Source: Leifsonia sp. Root112D2
GTDB taxonomy: Bacteria > Actinomycetota > Actinomycetes > Actinomycetales > Microbacteriaceae
NCBI RefSeq assembly: GCF_001424905.1
Contig: NZ_LMCU01000001.1
Coordinates: 2,287,480-2,351,479 of the forward strand
DNA: 64,000 nt
Reading direction: 5' to 3'
In this document: one piece after another, positions 1 through 9,292 of the stretch
Numbering within the stretch: the stretch's first letter is position 1
Layout of the letters: each line of letters begins with the position of its first letter
Notes under the pieces: model-generated
The model's input: the letters and a program-made list of their open reading frames with translations, nothing else
What the model was told of the DNA's origin: nothing
Database searches by the model: none
Translations under genes and position numbers: made by a program

Positions 1-1494
1 TTGACCCTGCCCATCACTGTGGGCAGCGCCGACCAGAGCGATGTACCGCCCACCTTCACTCCGCCGGAGGTGAAGATCCAGGCCGGCGAAAAGGCGCAGA
101 CCATCGATCTGCGCGATTCGAGCTATCACCCGAACCCCGCGGTGCTCGCGGCCCTGAGCTATAGGGGCCTGGGCGGGCAGACGAAAGATGTCGCGGCCAG
201 TCTCAGCGGCTCGGTACTGACGCTCTCCTCCCCGCTGGGCGTGCAGCCCGGAACCACGGTGAAGCTCACCTTCACCGTGAACTACAAGAATTTCTCCATT
301 CCCGGATCGGTGACCGTGAAGGTCGTCTCCTCCGAGCGCCCGATGGCCTCGCAGAAGAACGCTCCCCAGACCAGGGAACTGCAGCGGGGCACGGCCGGCG
401 GCGTCACGCTCGACAACGCCGTCGGCACTGACTACTGGATCAACCCGTTCCCGGAGACCCCACTCGTGATCATGGATGCGACGCTGGTGAGCGCACCGAC
501 GGGCGTCACCGTCTCGCACACCGCGTCGTCGATCAGCGTTCTCGCCTCAACCGCGGCGAAGGCGGGAACCGTGACGGTGCAGTACCACGTGCAGGACGGC
601 ACCAAGGATCCACAACGGGTGCAGATCGGCCAGTTCGCCGTCACTATCCACGACGTTCCGGACCAGCAGGGTGCCCCCACGGCGACCGCCGATGGGGACG
701 GCGCCGCGAAGGTGAGCTTCGGCGAGCCGGGCAACAACGGAAAGGTGATCGACAAGTACGAGGTTCGGGTCAACGGCGGCTCGGCCGTCAGCTTCACCAC
801 GGCGGGAACTCACGGCATCGCCGTCACGAACGGCACCCCCACGACCTTCACGGTGAGGGCGCACAATTCGGACGGCTGGAGCGCGCTCTCGGCTGCGAGC
901 AATTCCATCACCACCTACGGCACCCCGGCCACGCTGGGTGCGCCGAGCATCTCCGCGAGCGGCTACAGCCCGGCCACGCTGACGTGGAGTTGGGGCACCG
1001 CAGACACCCGTGGCGGATTGCGAACATATGAATGGCAGTTGGCCTTCAACGGCGCTGCCGGCGCGACCGGCCAAACGACGGCGAACTCGGCCTCGTCCGG
1101 AGGCGCCGGGGCCGGCGCGTGGCAGGCCCGCGTGCGCCAGCAGAACACGGGCGGCATCTGGAGCGAGTGGAGCGCGTGGTCCGGGGCGGCTGCAGTCTCC
1201 CCGCCACCGCCCACCGTGACCTTGGCAACGGGCAACCCCTCCGGACCGCAACCGGGCTGCAGCTCAGGATGCGAGTATTACCGCGTCTCGGTCAGTCACT
1301 TCCCGGCCGGCAACAATCACACGCTTTCGTACTGGTGCAATACAGACCACATCCGCACCATCAACAACTTCGTGGTCGACGGAAACGGAAATGGCTACAT
1401 CGACACGCAGACGGCCCAGTGGCGGCCGTACTGCAACGGTCCCAACAGCCACGTGGAAGTCGACGGTATCTCCAGCAACTACGTCGACTTCTAG
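1..1494 (+). CDS. Giant Ig-like/Fn3-repeat surface protein, C-terminal part (cut by window edge)
   Basis: Only the last 497 codons are inside the window; the frame is open at base 1, so the true start lies upstream. The first ~220 residues match, at most positions, residues ~1299-1515 of the next gene, including the GEKAQTIDLRDSSYHPNP and GTGYWINPFP-like stretches, so the two are tandem paralogues. Next come two Fn3-like beta domains (about residues 222-310 and 312-400). The last ~95 residues are a Cys-containing tail (four Cys, GCSSGC and YWC motifs) that differs from the neighbour's tail. Probable role: an extracellular, N-terminally anchored repeat protein of the envelope module that continues with MoxR, DUF58 and transglutaminase-like genes. 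The family is clear; the function is unknown. Confidence 0.8.
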   Translation: MTLPITVGSADQSDVPPTFTPPEVKIQAGEKAQTIDLRDSSYHPNPAVLAALSYRGLGGQTKDVAASLSGSVLTLSSPLGVQPGTTVKLTFTVNYKNFSIPGSVTVKVVSSERPMASQKNAPQTRELQRGTAGGVTLDNAVGTDYWINPFPETPLVIMDATLVSAPTGVTVSHTASSISVLASTAAKAGTVTVQYHVQDGTKDPQRVQIGQFAVTIHDVPDQQGAPTATADGDGAAKVSFGEPGNNGKVIDKYEVRVNGGSAVSFTTAGTHGIAVTNGTPTTFTVRAHNSDGWSALSAASNSITTYGTPATLGAPSISASGYSPATLTWSWGTADTRGGLRTYEWQLAFNGAAGATGQTTANSASSGGAGAGAWQARVRQQNTGGIWSEWSAWSGAAAVSPPPPTVTLATGNPSGPQPGCSSGCEYYRVSVSHFPAGNNHTLSYWCNTDHIRTINNFVVDGNGNGYIDTQTAQWRPYCNGPNSHVEVDGISSNYVDF

Positions 1495-1518
1495 GGCCTC
1501 GACGATGCCGTGCGAGTG

Positions 1519-1546
1519 CTGACGCGTTGCCGGAGCGTGTTAGCGT
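1519..1546 (+). promoter_or_regulatory. Possible promoter of the second giant gene
   Basis: CTGACG at 1519-1524 and TAGCGT at 1541-1546 have 16-nt spacing in the 97-nt gap between the two giant paralogues. The TANNNT -10 form fits actinobacterial promoters. This would give a ~38-nt leader before GTG 1592. The -35 is weak, so read-through from the upstream paralogue is equally possible. Confidence 0.3.
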
Positions 1547-1591
1547 TATCGAGGTTCTGAAAGCACCCCCGTTCAGGGGCAGTCAAGGTTT

Positions 1592-4500
1592 GTGAATTCG
1601 GGGGAGTTCGTGGGGGCGTTCACGTCGTGGCTGCGCGGGCGCAAGGCTCTCGCATCCGGTATCGTGCTCGCCGTGCTTGCCGGCGTGCCGGTGTCGCTGG
1701 CCGTGCTGCACCCGGGCTACCCCGTCACCGATGTCAATCTGAACACGCGGAACGTGTGGGTGACGAACGGTAAGGCGCTTTTGGGCGGTCGCATCAACCA
1801 TCAGATCGGCGAACTCGACGCGAAAGTGAACGGTTCTTCGAGCCGTCTGGATGTGTTGCAGGATGGCGGGGCGACGCTGTTGACGGATGCCTCGCAGGGC
1901 TCGGTGCAGGTCATCGATCCGGCGTTCGTATCGTTGACGGAGAAGATCACGGTTCCGGTCGGCGCGCAGCTGGCCTACGGCAATGACACCCTCGCGATCC
2001 TCTCGACGCAGGGCGAGCTCTGGGTGCTCGACACCTCCACTCATCTCACCTTCGACCAGGCAGCAACCCCGCCGGCCGCCAAACTCGGCACGAATGCTCA
2101 AGTGACGGTGAGCAAGTCGGGCGTGGTGTTCGCTGTCGCGCCGAGCTCGAAGAAGCTCGTGACGATTCAGCGCCCCGGCGCCATGGTCACGACCGCACCA
2201 TTTCCGGCGCTGAAGCACTACCAACTCTCGGCGGTCGGCGACCGTCCCATTGTGCTCGACACCGCCGCGAACACCCTCGTCACCGAGAGCGGCTCGGCGC
2301 AGAAGCTGCCGGCGAAGGGTCTGCGCATCCAGCAGGCCGGGCCCGAGAGCGAAATGGCGCTCGTCGCAACGGGAACAGGACTGCTGCGGGTGCCGCTGAA
2401 CGGCGACAAGCCGCAGACGCTCGACGCCGAGTTGCAGAGTGCCGTCACGGGAGAGAGGAATGTCTCGGCCCCCGTCTACCTGAACGGCTGCGCATACGGC
2501 GCCTGGGCTGGCGCGCAGAAATACCTCTACGCCTGCGATGGCGCGAAGCCCGTCGCACAGGACATCGAACAGGCGGTGCAGGGCGACGATGTCGTCTTTC
2601 GCGTGAATCACGGCGTGATAGCCCTGAACAATCTGCAGGACGGCAACGCCTGGATCGTCTCCTCGAATATGCGGCTGGTCAACAACTGGGCGCAGGTGAA
2701 CCCCGACCAGGTGACCAAAGACGGCGACAAGGGCAAGGAACGCCCGGTCAAGGCGTCATTCGAAGACGCTGTCGCGCACCGCGCGACGATCAACCAGCCG
2801 CCGGTCGCCGTGCCCGACACCTTCGGCGTGCGCCCGAATCGCACGACGGTTCTGCCGCTGCTCAGCAACGACACGGATGCCGACGGCGACGTTCTCACCA
2901 TCACCAAGGTCGACCCGATCGAGGCCAGGCAGGGCCGGCTCGATCTCATCGACGGCGGCAGGGCGGTGCAGTTCACCCCGGCGGCAACGGCATCGTCGAC
3001 GGTCTCCTTCAGATACACGATGACCGACGGCCGGAAGGCATATGCCACGGCGCAGGTAAACGTGACGCTGAGGCCGAACACGCTCAACGCCGCGCCGGTG
3101 ATGACCCGTACGAGCACGACGACGGTTGAGGTCGGCCAGTCGATTCAGTACAACGTACTGAACGACTGGATCGACCCCGATGGTGACGCGATCTATCTGG
3201 TGGGCGCGGCATCCACGACGGCGGATGCCGTGCAGTTCACGCCGGACGGTTTCGTCACCTTCACGAGCAAGACCGGACAGACCGGCGCCAAGAAGGTGGC
3301 GTTCACGATCTCGGATGGCCGCGTCACGGCGACGGGAAACCTGGACGTCACCGTCAAGCCCGCCGACTCCCTCGACCCGGTGGCTGTACCCGACTTCGCG
3401 ACGGCGCGCAGCGGCTCGTCGGTCACCATTCATCCGCTCGAGAACGATGTCTCGCCGGCGGGCAGCCCGCTCTCGCTCGTCGACGCGAGGCTCAGCGAGG
3501 GCGCTGCGGCGGCCGTCACCGTCGATCAGGACCGCGGAACCATCTCCCTGCACTCCGATTCCGCCGGGGCTTTTTATCTGACGTACACCCTGGCCGCGGG
3601 TTCGCACACGAGTAAGGGTGTCGTGCGCGTGGATGTGACGGAGCCGCCGACCACCAGGGCGCCGCCGATCGCTGTGAAAGACATCGCGTACGTGCGGCCG
3701 GGGGAGCCGACCACGGTGAACCTGCTCGAGAACGACGTCTCGCCATCCGGTCGCGTGCTGGTGGTGCAGTCCGTCAGCAAAGGCGACAGTGCAGACGCGG
3801 ACGGGCTCAACGTCGAGGTGCTGGCCAACGCGGTCGTCAGAATCACCGCCCCCGGTGTCTTGGCTCGTCAGCTGCAGTTGAGCTATACCATCTCGGATGG
3901 CTACTCCACCTCGACCGCGGGCATTACGGTGGTGCCCATCCCCCCGCTGGTCAACCACCAGCCTCCCGTCGCCGAAGACGATGCGGTGACGGTGCGCGCC
4001 GGAGACATCGCCAGCGTGCCGGTGCTGGCCAACGACAGCTCTCCCGACAACGAGCCGTTCACGCTCGATGCGACGTTGAAGGACACCTCGAAGGCCGGCC
4101 CCGGCGGCACCGCCTTCGTGAGCGAATCCCTGGCGCGCTACCAGGCCCCGCGCAAGGCCGGTGTCTACAGCGTCAGCTACGGCATCACCGACAAGTTCAT
4201 GCAGATCGCGGCCGCCACCGTGACCTTCACCGTCACCGCCGACGACGGCGTGAAGAATCGCCCACCGCGGCCCGAGGAGCTCACCGCACGCGCCTTCGCC
4301 GGCTCGGCAGTCGAGGTCGTCATTCCGCTCAACGGCATCGATCCGGATGGTGACTCGGTCACCCTGGACGGCATCGCGACGGCGCCGACGCTGGGCCGGG
4401 TGGCGGATGTGACGACCGCCTCGTTCACGTATCAGGCGTACCCGACGTCGCTCGGCACCGAAACCTTCACCTATACCGTGCGGGATGTCTATGGCGCCAC

Positions 4501-7000
4501 GGCCACCGGAACCGTGAACATCGGTGTGGTGCCGAGGCCGATTACACCCAAGCCGCCGACGGCTGTTGACGACCGCGTCGAGGTGAAGCCGGGCAAGGTG
4601 GCTTCGGTGCCCGTGCTGCTGAACGATTCCGACCCCAATGGCTACGTGATCAGTCTGCTGCCGAAGCTGCCCGAGGTGCAGCTGCCGCTGAAGGCGACGG
4701 TTTCGGGCGGCAATGTGTTGGTGACTGCGCCGCCCCAGGAAGGCGCTTTCGTGGTGCGCTACCAGATCAGCAATGGTCAGGGTGGTTCGGCGACGGCGTT
4801 CATCCAGGTGCTGGTGACGAAGGATGCCACCCCGATCTATCCGACCGCGGCTGACCACATTCTCACCGTGCAGCAGGTGACCAAGAGGTCGAGCGTTCCC
4901 GTGGACGTGTTGAGCGGGGCGCATAATCCTTCCGGCCTCGCGGGTGACTTGACGGTCGCCGTCGAGGGTGAGAACGCGAATTCTGCTAGCGTCGCCGGTG
5001 ACGGCACCGTGGTGGTGAAGCCATCCGACCACCGTCTGGCCATTACCTATTCGCTCACCGATACCGTCAGCGGGCTCGCGGGCAAGGCTTTCATCATCGT
5101 TCCGGCCAAACCCGGCTCGAAGCCGCAGCCGACGAAACCGGGCGAGAAGCCGAATACACCGAAGCCGTCGAACAGCCCTGCGCCGGTCAAGGCGCCCACC
5201 GCGCCGCCGCACATCAAGGCCAACCTTGCACAGCAGGTGGTCACGATGAACGGTGAAAAGACCTGGAAGCTCTCCGACATCATCGACGTTCCCTCGAAAC
5301 GGTCGGCGAAGCTCAGCGGGCCGGACGGGGCATCCGCCACCAACAGCACGGTGACCCCGTATCAGGATGCGCAGACCCTGACGTTTAAAGCAGCGAAGGA
5401 TTACCGCGGTCCTGCCGCCATCACCTTCGAGGTCAATGACGGGCGCGATGACGGCGCCACGACGGATCGCCTCACCCTGCTCACCCTGCCGATCACGGTC
5501 GGCAGCGCCGATCAGAGTGACGTCGCGCCCACCTTCACGCCGCCCGCGGTGAAGATCGAGGCGGGGGAGAAGGCGCAGACGATCGATCTGCGCGATTCCA
5601 GCTACCACCCGAATCCGAAGGTTCTCGAGCAGCTCAGCTATTCGGGACTCAAGGGCGCCACATCGTCGGTCGTGGCGAGCCTCGGCGGATCCATGCTGAC
5701 CATCTCCGCCCCGCTCGGTGTGCAGCCCGGAGCAACCGCAAAACTCACCTTCACCATGAAGTACAAGGCGTTCTCGGTGCCCGGCTCGGTGAAGGTGACG
5801 GTCGTGTCATCGACCCGCCCCGTCGCCTCTCAGAAGAGTGCGCCGCAGCAGCTCGAGTTGCGTCGCGGCACCGCGGGCGGCGTGACGCTCAGCGATGCCG
5901 TGGGAACCGGTTACTGGATCAACCCCTTCCCCAACAAGCCGCTCGTGATCCTCAGCGCCTCAGCGGTGAGCGCCCCGAACGGTGTCACGGTGTCGCGTAC
6001 GGCGTCATCCATCACAATGCAGGCCGGCACGGCCGCCTCGACCGGCCGGGTCAACATCCAGTACGTGGTGCAGGACGGTACGAAGGACAAGCAGCGCAAC
6101 CAGGTCGGCCAGCTCACCGTCACCATCCACGATGTTCCGGATGCGCCGCCCGCTCCGAGCACCGTGAAGGCCACGGATGCGACGGCGACCATGACCATCG
6201 CCGCACCGAGGAGCGACAACGGCAAGACGGTGACGCAGTACCGAATCTCCTGGAAAAACGGGGGATTAGGCACGATGAACGGGCCGGGCACGTTCACCGC
6301 GACGGGCCTGACGAACGGCGACTCGTACAACTTCACCGTGCGGGCGGTCAACTCCGACGGGCAGAGCGCGCCTTCAGCATCGAGCGCGTCGGTGATACCG
6401 TATGGAACGCCGAGTGCACCCTCGAGTGCGACGATCAAAAACAACGGTGGGTTTGCGCCGACAACCCTGCACTTGGCTTGGGGTGCATCGAGCACCAGCG
6501 GTGGGGGAGCGGTGAGCTATCGGTACAAGTTTGCGACTGACCCATGGAGCGGCTGGACGCACGCGATGAGCACGAATACGCGCTCGGTCGGTGCTGGAAC
6601 ATACTCTTTCGAGGTGCAGGCGCGCAATGACGGCAGCGGAAAGACGAGCGGCATCGTGACGTCGGCGAAGTTCGGCGTCTCGAACAAGCCGCCGGACCCG
6701 CCGAAGAAGCCGAGCGCATCCGTCGTCAAGGGGCAGCCGAACAACGGCAGACACATGCTCTGTGCCAGCTATTCGAACGTGCCATACGACACCTACGTCA
6801 TCACGCCGCTCATCAACGGTGACTCGGGCTGGGCGAGCTCCCGCTCCATCACCCTGAGCGGCAGCGGAACAGTCTGCAGCTACGGCACCCTCGGCAGGCG
6901 CAACAGCGACCTCATTCAGGTGGCTTTCAATGGAAAAGTCGACTTCACGGCGAGCACGACCAGCTGGGACTCGCTTCCGGTGACGAGTAATGGATTGTGA
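1592..7000 (+). CDS. Giant membrane-anchored cadherin/Ig-like and Fn3 repeat protein (1802 aa)
   Basis: GTG start. Residues ~19-39 form one hydrophobic segment after an RGRK cluster, giving a signal anchor with the bulk outside the cell. Residues ~45-395 look like a beta-propeller-type head. From ~400 to ~1170 there are seven ~95-residue Ig/cadherin-like repeats, each opening with a PPVAxxD-type motif and an xNDxDPxGD-type loop (starts near 400, 594, 689, 788, 888, 986, 1080). A Pro/Lys-rich linker follows (~1170-1208), then the block shared with the upstream paralogue (~1299-1515), two Fn3-like domains and a short Cys-containing tail. It is followed 25 nt later by moxR. Such proteins with MoxR-DUF58-transglutaminase neighbours recur in actinobacteria. 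A substrate or adhesin role is inference. Confidence 0.85.
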   Translation: MNSGEFVGAFTSWLRGRKALASGIVLAVLAGVPVSLAVLHPGYPVTDVNLNTRNVWVTNGKALLGGRINHQIGELDAKVNGSSSRLDVLQDGGATLLTDASQGSVQVIDPAFVSLTEKITVPVGAQLAYGNDTLAILSTQGELWVLDTSTHLTFDQAATPPAAKLGTNAQVTVSKSGVVFAVAPSSKKLVTIQRPGAMVTTAPFPALKHYQLSAVGDRPIVLDTAANTLVTESGSAQKLPAKGLRIQQAGPESEMALVATGTGLLRVPLNGDKPQTLDAELQSAVTGERNVSAPVYLNGCAYGAWAGAQKYLYACDGAKPVAQDIEQAVQGDDVVFRVNHGVIALNNLQDGNAWIVSSNMRLVNNWAQVNPDQVTKDGDKGKERPVKASFEDAVAHRATINQPPVAVPDTFGVRPNRTTVLPLLSNDTDADGDVLTITKVDPIEARQGRLDLIDGGRAVQFTPAATASSTVSFRYTMTDGRKAYATAQVNVTLRPNTLNAAPVMTRTSTTTVEVGQSIQYNVLNDWIDPDGDAIYLVGAASTTADAVQFTPDGFVTFTSKTGQTGAKKVAFTISDGRVTATGNLDVTVKPADSLDPVAVPDFATARSGSSVTIHPLENDVSPAGSPLSLVDARLSEGAAAAVTVDQDRGTISLHSDSAGAFYLTYTLAAGSHTSKGVVRVDVTEPPTTRAPPIAVKDIAYVRPGEPTTVNLLENDVSPSGRVLVVQSVSKGDSADADGLNVEVLANAVVRITAPGVLARQLQLSYTISDGYSTSTAGITVVPIPPLVNHQPPVAEDDAVTVRAGDIASVPVLANDSSPDNEPFTLDATLKDTSKAGPGGTAFVSESLARYQAPRKAGVYSVSYGITDKFMQIAAATVTFTVTADDGVKNRPPRPEELTARAFAGSAVEVVIPLNGIDPDGDSVTLDGIATAPTLGRVADVTTASFTYQAYPTSLGTETFTYTVRDVYGATATGTVNIGVVPRPITPKPPTAVDDRVEVKPGKVASVPVLLNDSDPNGYVISLLPKLPEVQLPLKATVSGGNVLVTAPPQEGAFVVRYQISNGQGGSATAFIQVLVTKDATPIYPTAADHILTVQQVTKRSSVPVDVLSGAHNPSGLAGDLTVAVEGENANSASVAGDGTVVVKPSDHRLAITYSLTDTVSGLAGKAFIIVPAKPGSKPQPTKPGEKPNTPKPSNSPAPVKAPTAPPHIKANLAQQVVTMNGEKTWKLSDIIDVPSKRSAKLSGPDGASATNSTVTPYQDAQTLTFKAAKDYRGPAAITFEVNDGRDDGATTDRLTLLTLPITVGSADQSDVAPTFTPPAVKIEAGEKAQTIDLRDSSYHPNPKVLEQLSYSGLKGATSSVVASLGGSMLTISAPLGVQPGATAKLTFTMKYKAFSVPGSVKVTVVSSTRPVASQKSAPQQLELRRGTAGGVTLSDAVGTGYWINPFPNKPLVILSASAVSAPNGVTVSRTASSITMQAGTAASTGRVNIQYVVQDGTKDKQRNQVGQLTVTIHDVPDAPPAPSTVKATDATATMTIAAPRSDNGKTVTQYRISWKNGGLGTMNGPGTFTATGLTNGDSYNFTVRAVNSDGQSAPSASSASVIPYGTPSAPSSATIKNNGGFAPTTLHLAWGASSTSGGGAVSYRYKFATDPWSGWTHAMSTNTRSVGAGTYSFEVQARNDGSGKTSGIVTSAKFGVSNKPPDPPKKPSASVVKGQPNNGRHMLCASYSNVPYDTYVITPLINGDSGWASSRSITLSGSGTVCSYGTLGRRNSDLIQVAFNGKVDFTASTTSWDSLPVTSNGL

Positions 7001-7025
7001 TGAAACACGACAAGAAAGAGATGAC

Positions 7026-7994
7026 ATGGCAGTAACACAGGAACAGGCCGACTGGTTCCAGACCGCATTCACTCAGTTGGTCGGCAACGTCGACCAGGCA
7101 ATCCTGGGCAAGCAGCACACCATTCGTCTCGTGCTCACCGCGATGCTCTCCGACGGCCATGTGCTGCTGGAAGACGTGCCGGGAACGGGTAAGACCGTGC
7201 TCGCCAAGGCGCTCGCGAACACGGTGGACGGCACGCACTCGCGCATCCAGTTCACCCCCGACCTGCTGCCCTCGGATGTCACGGGTGTGACCATCTATGA
7301 CCAGAGCAATGGTCGCTTCGAGTTTCACCCCGGGCCGATCTTCGCCTCGGTGGTGCTGGCAGACGAGATCAACCGGGCCAGCCCCAAGACGCAGAGTGCG
7401 CTGCTCGAGGTCATGGAGGAGGGCGTGGTCACGGTCGACGGCGTCGGCCACCCCGTCGGTGCGCCCTTCGTGGTCATCGCCACCCAGAACCCCGTTGAGC
7501 AGGCCGGAACCTACTCGCTGCCCGAGGCCCAGCTCGACCGCTTTCTCATCAAGACCTCGCTCGGCTATCCCGACCACGACACGACGGTGAGCCTGCTCAT
7601 GGATTCGTCGAACCGCGCACGCGCATCCGCCATCCAGCCGATCATCGCCTCCGAGTCGATAGTGACGATGGCGAAGCTCGCCAGTGAGGTGCACGTGGAC
7701 GGTTCCGTCATGGGCTACGTGAGCGAGATCGTTTCGGCGACCCGCAACGACAAGGATGCCGCGCTCGGCGTGAGCATCCGCGGTGCGCTCGCGCTCGCAC
7801 GGGCCGTCAAGACGTGGGCGATCGCCGCAGGCCGCACCTTCGTGACCCCCGATGACGTGCGTGAACTCGCCGAGCCGGTGCTGGCCCACCGCATCATCGT
7901 CGACCCCGAGTCCGAGTTCGCCGGTGTGACCGGAGCCGAGATCGTCGGTCGCGCCATCGTCGAGGTGGAACCGCCGGCATACCGGGCCGCCTGA
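7026..7994 (+). CDS. MoxR-family AAA+ ATPase (module 1)
   Basis: 322 residues. ATG 7026 is chosen because AAAGAG at 7015-7020 sits 5 nt upstream; an earlier in-frame ATG (6990) overlaps the preceding gene and has no ribosome site. The Walker A region reads EDVPGTGKTVLAKAL (~residues 48-62) and Walker B with the MoxR insert reads LADEINRASPKTQSALLEVMEE around residue 115, followed by the sensor stretch IATQNPVEQAGTYSLPEAQLDRF. MoxR ATPases act as chaperones that remodel partner complexes, classically with a DUF58/vWA protein, which is encoded 5 nt downstream. It probably powers assembly of the envelope module. A paralogue lies at 24585-25688. Confidence 0.95.
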   Translation: MAVTQEQADWFQTAFTQLVGNVDQAILGKQHTIRLVLTAMLSDGHVLLEDVPGTGKTVLAKALANTVDGTHSRIQFTPDLLPSDVTGVTIYDQSNGRFEFHPGPIFASVVLADEINRASPKTQSALLEVMEEGVVTVDGVGHPVGAPFVVIATQNPVEQAGTYSLPEAQLDRFLIKTSLGYPDHDTTVSLLMDSSNRARASAIQPIIASESIVTMAKLASEVHVDGSVMGYVSEIVSATRNDKDAALGVSIRGALALARAVKTWAIAAGRTFVTPDDVRELAEPVLAHRIIVDPESEFAGVTGAEIVGRAIVEVEPPAYRAA

Positions 7995-7999
7995 ACACG

Positions 8000-9292
8000 A
8001 TGACCGACGCTCAGACACGAACACCGTCGCAGACGCTGCAGGCTCTGCGGCAACTGTGGCGCGCCATGCTGTCGGGGCTGCGCGGCCTGCTGGGCGTTTT
8101 CGCGCCCGCATGGGCCGCGATCAGGCGCGTGCTGGGGCCGGCCGCATCCGCCGTCAGCACCATCGGCTGGCTGGTGCTGGCCGCCGCGGCCGTTTCCTTT
8201 CTGCTGAGCATCGTGCTGGGCTGGGTGGAATTCACCTTCCTGGGCGCCACGCTGCTCGCCGGCTTTCTCATCGCGGTGTGCTTCGTCTTCGGGCGCTCCA
8301 CGTACTCCGTGCTCATCGAACTGAACCCACGTCGCGTGGTGGCGGGTGATCGCGCCCTCGGCCGCATGCTTGTCACGAACTCGGGTGGCAGGGCGGTGCT
8401 GCCCACGCGCATGGAACTGCCCGTCGGCGCCGGCGTTGCCGAGTTCATGGTGCCGCGCCTGGCGCCCGGGGCAGAGAGCGAAGAACTGTTCGCCATGCCA
8501 ACGCACCGGCGCGCCCTGATTCTGGCCGGGCCGGCCATCTCGGTGCGCGGCGACCAGCTCGGTATCGTGCGGCGCACCGTGAGCTGGACGGAACAGGTCG
8601 AACTCTTCGTGCACCCACAGACCACCCGCCTGCTCGCCACCGCGCGCGGCCTCGTGCGTGACCTCGAGGGCCAGACCAGCGCCGTGATCACCAACAGCGA
8701 CCTCGCCTTCCACGCCCTGCGCCAGTACGAGGCGGGCGACGACATTCGCAATGTGCACTGGCGCACCTCCGCGCGCACCGGCCAACTCATGGTTCGCCAG
8801 TACACGGAGACCCGGCGCTCCCAATTGCTGCTCGTGCAGAGCGCCGAGACCACCCACTACGCCTCGGATGACGAATTCGAACTCGCGATTTCGGTGATGG
8901 CGTCGATCGGCAGCCAGGTGATTCGAGAGAAGACCAATCTCAACGTGGTCTGGGAGAAGGCCACGTTGCGCAATCGCAGCGTCACCGCGCTGCTCGATGA
9001 TTCCTGCCGCATCCAGCCCGTCTCGGGCGAGCACGCGAGCCTGCGGGATTTCGTGCGCGCCGCGACGCGCAAGCTGCCGGTGCCGTCACTGACGGTCGTC
9101 GTGGTCGGTTCGCAGGCATCCACTCAGGAGGTGCGTTCCGTCTCGACGCTGTACGGCCAGGACACCGTGCTGATTGCCGTTCGGGTCGAGCTGGGAGCGC
9201 AACCGGCGCTCGCCAAAATCGGAGGAACAATGCTGGCCACCGTCGGCAAGCTCAGCGATCTTCCCGCCATTCTCGATCGGACCGGCCGATGA
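8000..9292 (+). CDS. DUF58 membrane protein (module 1)
   Basis: 430 residues, ATG start 5 nt after the moxR stop. A hydrophobic hairpin at ~53-98 (two membrane segments) is followed by a beta-rich middle and the DUF58 hallmark YEAGDDIRNVHWRTSARTG near residue 245. The C-terminal part resembles a vWA-like fold. DUF58 proteins are the usual partners of MoxR ATPases. The stop overlaps the next start by 4 nt (ATGA), so production should be coupled to the transglutaminase-like protein. Confidence 0.9.
   Translation: MTDAQTRTPSQTLQALRQLWRAMLSGLRGLLGVFAPAWAAIRRVLGPAASAVSTIGWLVLAAAAVSFLLSIVLGWVEFTFLGATLLAGFLIAVCFVFGRSTYSVLIELNPRRVVAGDRALGRMLVTNSGGRAVLPTRMELPVGAGVAEFMVPRLAPGAESEELFAMPTHRRALILAGPAISVRGDQLGIVRRTVSWTEQVELFVHPQTTRLLATARGLVRDLEGQTSAVITNSDLAFHALRQYEAGDDIRNVHWRTSARTGQLMVRQYTETRRSQLLLVQSAETTHYASDDEFELAISVMASIGSQVIREKTNLNVVWEKATLRNRSVTALLDDSCRIQPVSGEHASLRDFVRAATRKLPVPSLTVVVVGSQASTQEVRSVSTLYGQDTVLIAVRVELGAQPALAKIGGTMLATVGKLSDLPAILDRTGR

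Noticed and set aside
2756..5608. 950-codon open frame on the minus strand opposite the giant gene
   Set aside because: Arg/His/Gly-rich antisense shadow typical of high-GC genes; the plus-strand repeat protein explains the region.
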